Source: Parasphingorhabdus halotolerans (GTDB lineage: Bacteria > Pseudomonadota > Alphaproteobacteria > Sphingomonadales > Sphingomonadaceae). From it: 64,000 bases of DNA. The stretch spans positions 2,604,001 through 2,668,000 of the forward strand of contig NZ_CP051217.1 in the NCBI RefSeq assembly GCF_012516475.1, given 5' to 3'. The notes below the pieces were generated by a model. The model ran no database searches and had not been told where the DNA came from. It saw only the letters and a program-made list of their open reading frames with translations. A program made the position numbers and the translations under genes. Shown here in pieces: positions 62,502 through 64,000 of the stretch (the stretch's first letter is position 1; each line of letters starts with the position of its first letter).

Positions 62502-63680
62502 CTATCGCGTTATTCCGGCAGACTTGGTGAAACGCAGAATACAAAAGCCGAGAACACCAGAGATCAATGATCCGCTGATCACGCCAAGCTTTACGGTTTC
62601 GATCTGTTCTGCATCATCGAAGGCGAGGTTGCCGATAAACAGGCTCATGGTGAACCCGATACCGGTGAGACAAGAAAGTCCGTATAATTGTGTCCACGAT
62701 ATATTTGGAGGGCGTTTCACAATCCCGGCTTTCGTGGCCAGCCACATCGAACAGAATACCCCAACCTGTTTGCCAACGACCAGACCAGCGGCAATGCCCA
62801 AAGCTAATGGTGCCATTAAATCGCTAATCTGCAATCCGGCCAGAGACACTCCGGCATTGGCAAAGGCGAATATCGGTAGAATTAAAAATGCCGTCCACGG
62901 GTGTAGAATATGTTCAAGATGCTTGAGTGGTGAACTTCCGTCCTTTGCATTGAGAGGAATTGCCAGCGCTGCAATAACACCGGCCAGTGTCGCGTGGACG
63001 CCCGACTTTAGTACGCATATCCAGAGGAAGGTGCCTACCAGAATATAAGGCGCGACGCGGACCACACCAAGGCGGTTCATGCCGATGAGAATGAGGGTTC
63101 CTCCGCCAGCCAGCAGCAGTGCAAGATTCGACACTTCGGCAGTGTAAAATAGCGCGATAATAATTATCGCGCCGATATCATCAATGATCGCGATCGCCAG
63201 TAGCAAAACTTTCAACGAAACCGGCGCATGTTTACCAAGCAGCGCCAATACGCCCAAAGCGAAGGCAATATCGGTGGCAGCAGGGATCGCCCAACCATTT
63301 ACATTCTCCGGCATCTGCCAGTTGAAATAAAGAAATACTAACGCCGGAACCGCCATGCCGCCGACCGCAGCAACAGCAGGTAACGAAGCCTGTTCCATCG
63401 TCGATAGCTGACCTTCGACAATCTCGCGTTTCACCTCCAGGCCAACGAGAAAAAAGAATATCGCCATCAACCCGTCGTTTATCCACAATGACAGTGGTTT
63501 GGCGATATCAAGCGCGCCAAATTGAATGGCTACAGGGATGTTCAGAAAGGCCAGATAAAGCGGACTAAACGCGCTGTTGACAGCAATCATTGCAAGAACG
63601 GCGGCAATGAACAGCACAATTCCAGCGCTGGTCTCGCGGGCTAGAAACTCCTGGAGCGCAGTTTTTGGAGCTGATTGCAT
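62502..63680 (-). CDS. nhaA: Na+/H+ antiporter NhaA
   Basis: A 392-residue antiporter with twelve helices that exports Na+ in exchange for H+ and sets sodium and pH tolerance. The ion-binding pair is the DD of AIIDDIGAIIIIAL, and the N-terminal FLVGLEVKREI and KPLSLWINDGLMAIFF signatures are clear. Full length. The DUF454 gene follows. Sodium export fits a marine or saline habitat, an inference. Confidence 0.96.
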   Translation of the reverse strand: MQSAPKTALQEFLARETSAGIVLFIAAVLAMIAVNSAFSPLYLAFLNIPVAIQFGALDIAKPLSLWINDGLMAIFFFLVGLEVKREIVEGQLSTMEQASLPAVAAVGGMAVPALVFLYFNWQMPENVNGWAIPAATDIAFALGVLALLGKHAPVSLKVLLLAIAIIDDIGAIIIIALFYTAEVSNLALLLAGGGTLILIGMNRLGVVRVAPYILVGTFLWICVLKSGVHATLAGVIAALAIPLNAKDGSSPLKHLEHILHPWTAFLILPIFAFANAGVSLAGLQISDLMAPLALGIAAGLVVGKQVGVFCSMWLATKAGIVKRPPNISWTQLYGLSCLTGIGFTMSLFIGNLAFDDAEQIETVKLGVISGSLISGVLGFCILRFTKSAGITR

Positions 63681-63704
63681 AGTTAAAAGTCTCTCGAGAA
63701 GATC

Positions 63705-63746
63705 AAAAAAAGGGACGGCAGCCTGTGGAGGGAGTGCTGCCGTCCC
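63705..63746 (-). terminator. terminator of ydcH
   Basis: On the minus strand a perfect 10-base stem GGGACGGCAG / CTGCCGTCCC is followed by seven T, located between the ydcH stop and the nhaA start. It makes ydcH a separate unit from nhaA. Confidence 0.92.
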
Positions 63747-63784
63747 CGAGGATTAGGGTAGGGACCTGGGAAGGAAGTTGAGGA

Positions 63785-63952
63785 TCAGGCGGTTTGCCTC
63801 TGCGGCCCGCGCTGGATCCTTTGTATGCGATCTTTCAGCCGCAATTTCAGTTTTTTCAATTCCGCAATCTGGCTGGAGCCCGGTTTGGCGGTCGCAATTT
63901 TCTTGTCGAGTGTCCGATGTTTGCGAATAAGGCTATTCAAATAGTTTTTCAT
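63785..63952 (-). CDS. YdcH/DUF465 family small protein
   Basis: A 55-residue, strongly charged helical protein (MKNYLNSLIRKHRTLDKKIA; then AELKKLKLRLKDRIQRIQRG), of the DUF465 family found throughout proteobacteria and without a proven function. Start: AGAAAGG is 9 bases before ATG 63952 but is directly next to the ATGs at 63958/63961, so I chose 63952. It is closed by its own terminator. Confidence 0.82.
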   Translation of the reverse strand: MKNYLNSLIRKHRTLDKKIATAKPGSSQIAELKKLKLRLKDRIQRIQRGPQRQTA

Positions 63953-64000
63953 CTGCATCATCCTTTCTAAATACGTCCTCGTTCAGAAGCTGTGTTCTGT

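Noticed and set aside
1..64000. CRISPR array, prophage, restriction-modification or toxin-antitoxin locus
   Set aside because: No regularly spaced repeats, phage structural genes, or paired toxin/antitoxin genes were recognised; the DUF2975-XRE operon was considered as a toxin-antitoxin pair but the partner is a multi-helix membrane protein of another family.

Overview
The window reads as chromosomal DNA of an alphaproteobacterium, most likely a sphingomonad of the Sphingorhabdus/Parasphingorhabdus/Sphingopyxis kind. This is an inference from family content (two DUF2807 proteins, a DUF4402 protein, carotenoid and Rieske oxygenases, a CYP153-like P450, a YdcH protein, many tightly coupled genes, moderate G+C); no rRNA is present to settle the taxonomy.

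Layout. 0-10 kb: a coupled gamma-carbonic-anhydrase/GNAT/hemB operon, a caspase-fold protein, an M23 peptidase, an SUV3-like helicase with an S4-domain protein, 7Fe ferredoxin and CarD. 10-18 kb: two DUF2807 envelope proteins around a methyltransferase, a sorbosone-type dehydrogenase, an AAA ATPase, an acyl-CoA dehydrogenase and the threonylcarbamoyl-AMP synthase. 18-29 kb: aquaporin, an RND adaptor/pump pair, msrA-galU, and a LysR-LysE-M48 operon divergent from a pirin/azoreductase pair. 29-32.5 kb: a complete bacterial lipoxygenase and a diguanylate cyclase.

32.6-59.5 kb holds the tRNA-Trp/secE-nusG/rplKA/rplJL/rpoBC cluster, all on the minus strand and in ancestral order, but opened at almost every junction. 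The pieces are separated by a PhyH oxygenase, a DUF4402 gene on the opposite strand, a CENP-V/GFA protein, an IS5-like element sitting inside a broken gene, and a 10-kb block (P450, PagL-like deacylase, apt, nucleosidase, carotenoid module, DUF2975-XRE operon). An unrecognised 171-codon gene sits between rpoB and rpoC. The rplKA, rplJL and rpoBC pieces each show a plausible promoter and terminator of their own, so the old operon appears to have become several transcription units. 59.7-64 kb: PilZ, cupin, Rieske oxygenase, DUF454, nhaA and ydcH.

The most noteworthy items are the gene inserted between rpoB and rpoC, the roughly 70-residue extra domain in RpoB, the broken beta operon, the lipoxygenase, the gene that can be rebuilt across the IS element, and the palindromic operator cluster in front of the DUF2975-XRE operon. 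I did not find a CRISPR array, prophage or clear defence island. All functional calls come from reading motifs by eye; no database search was possible.
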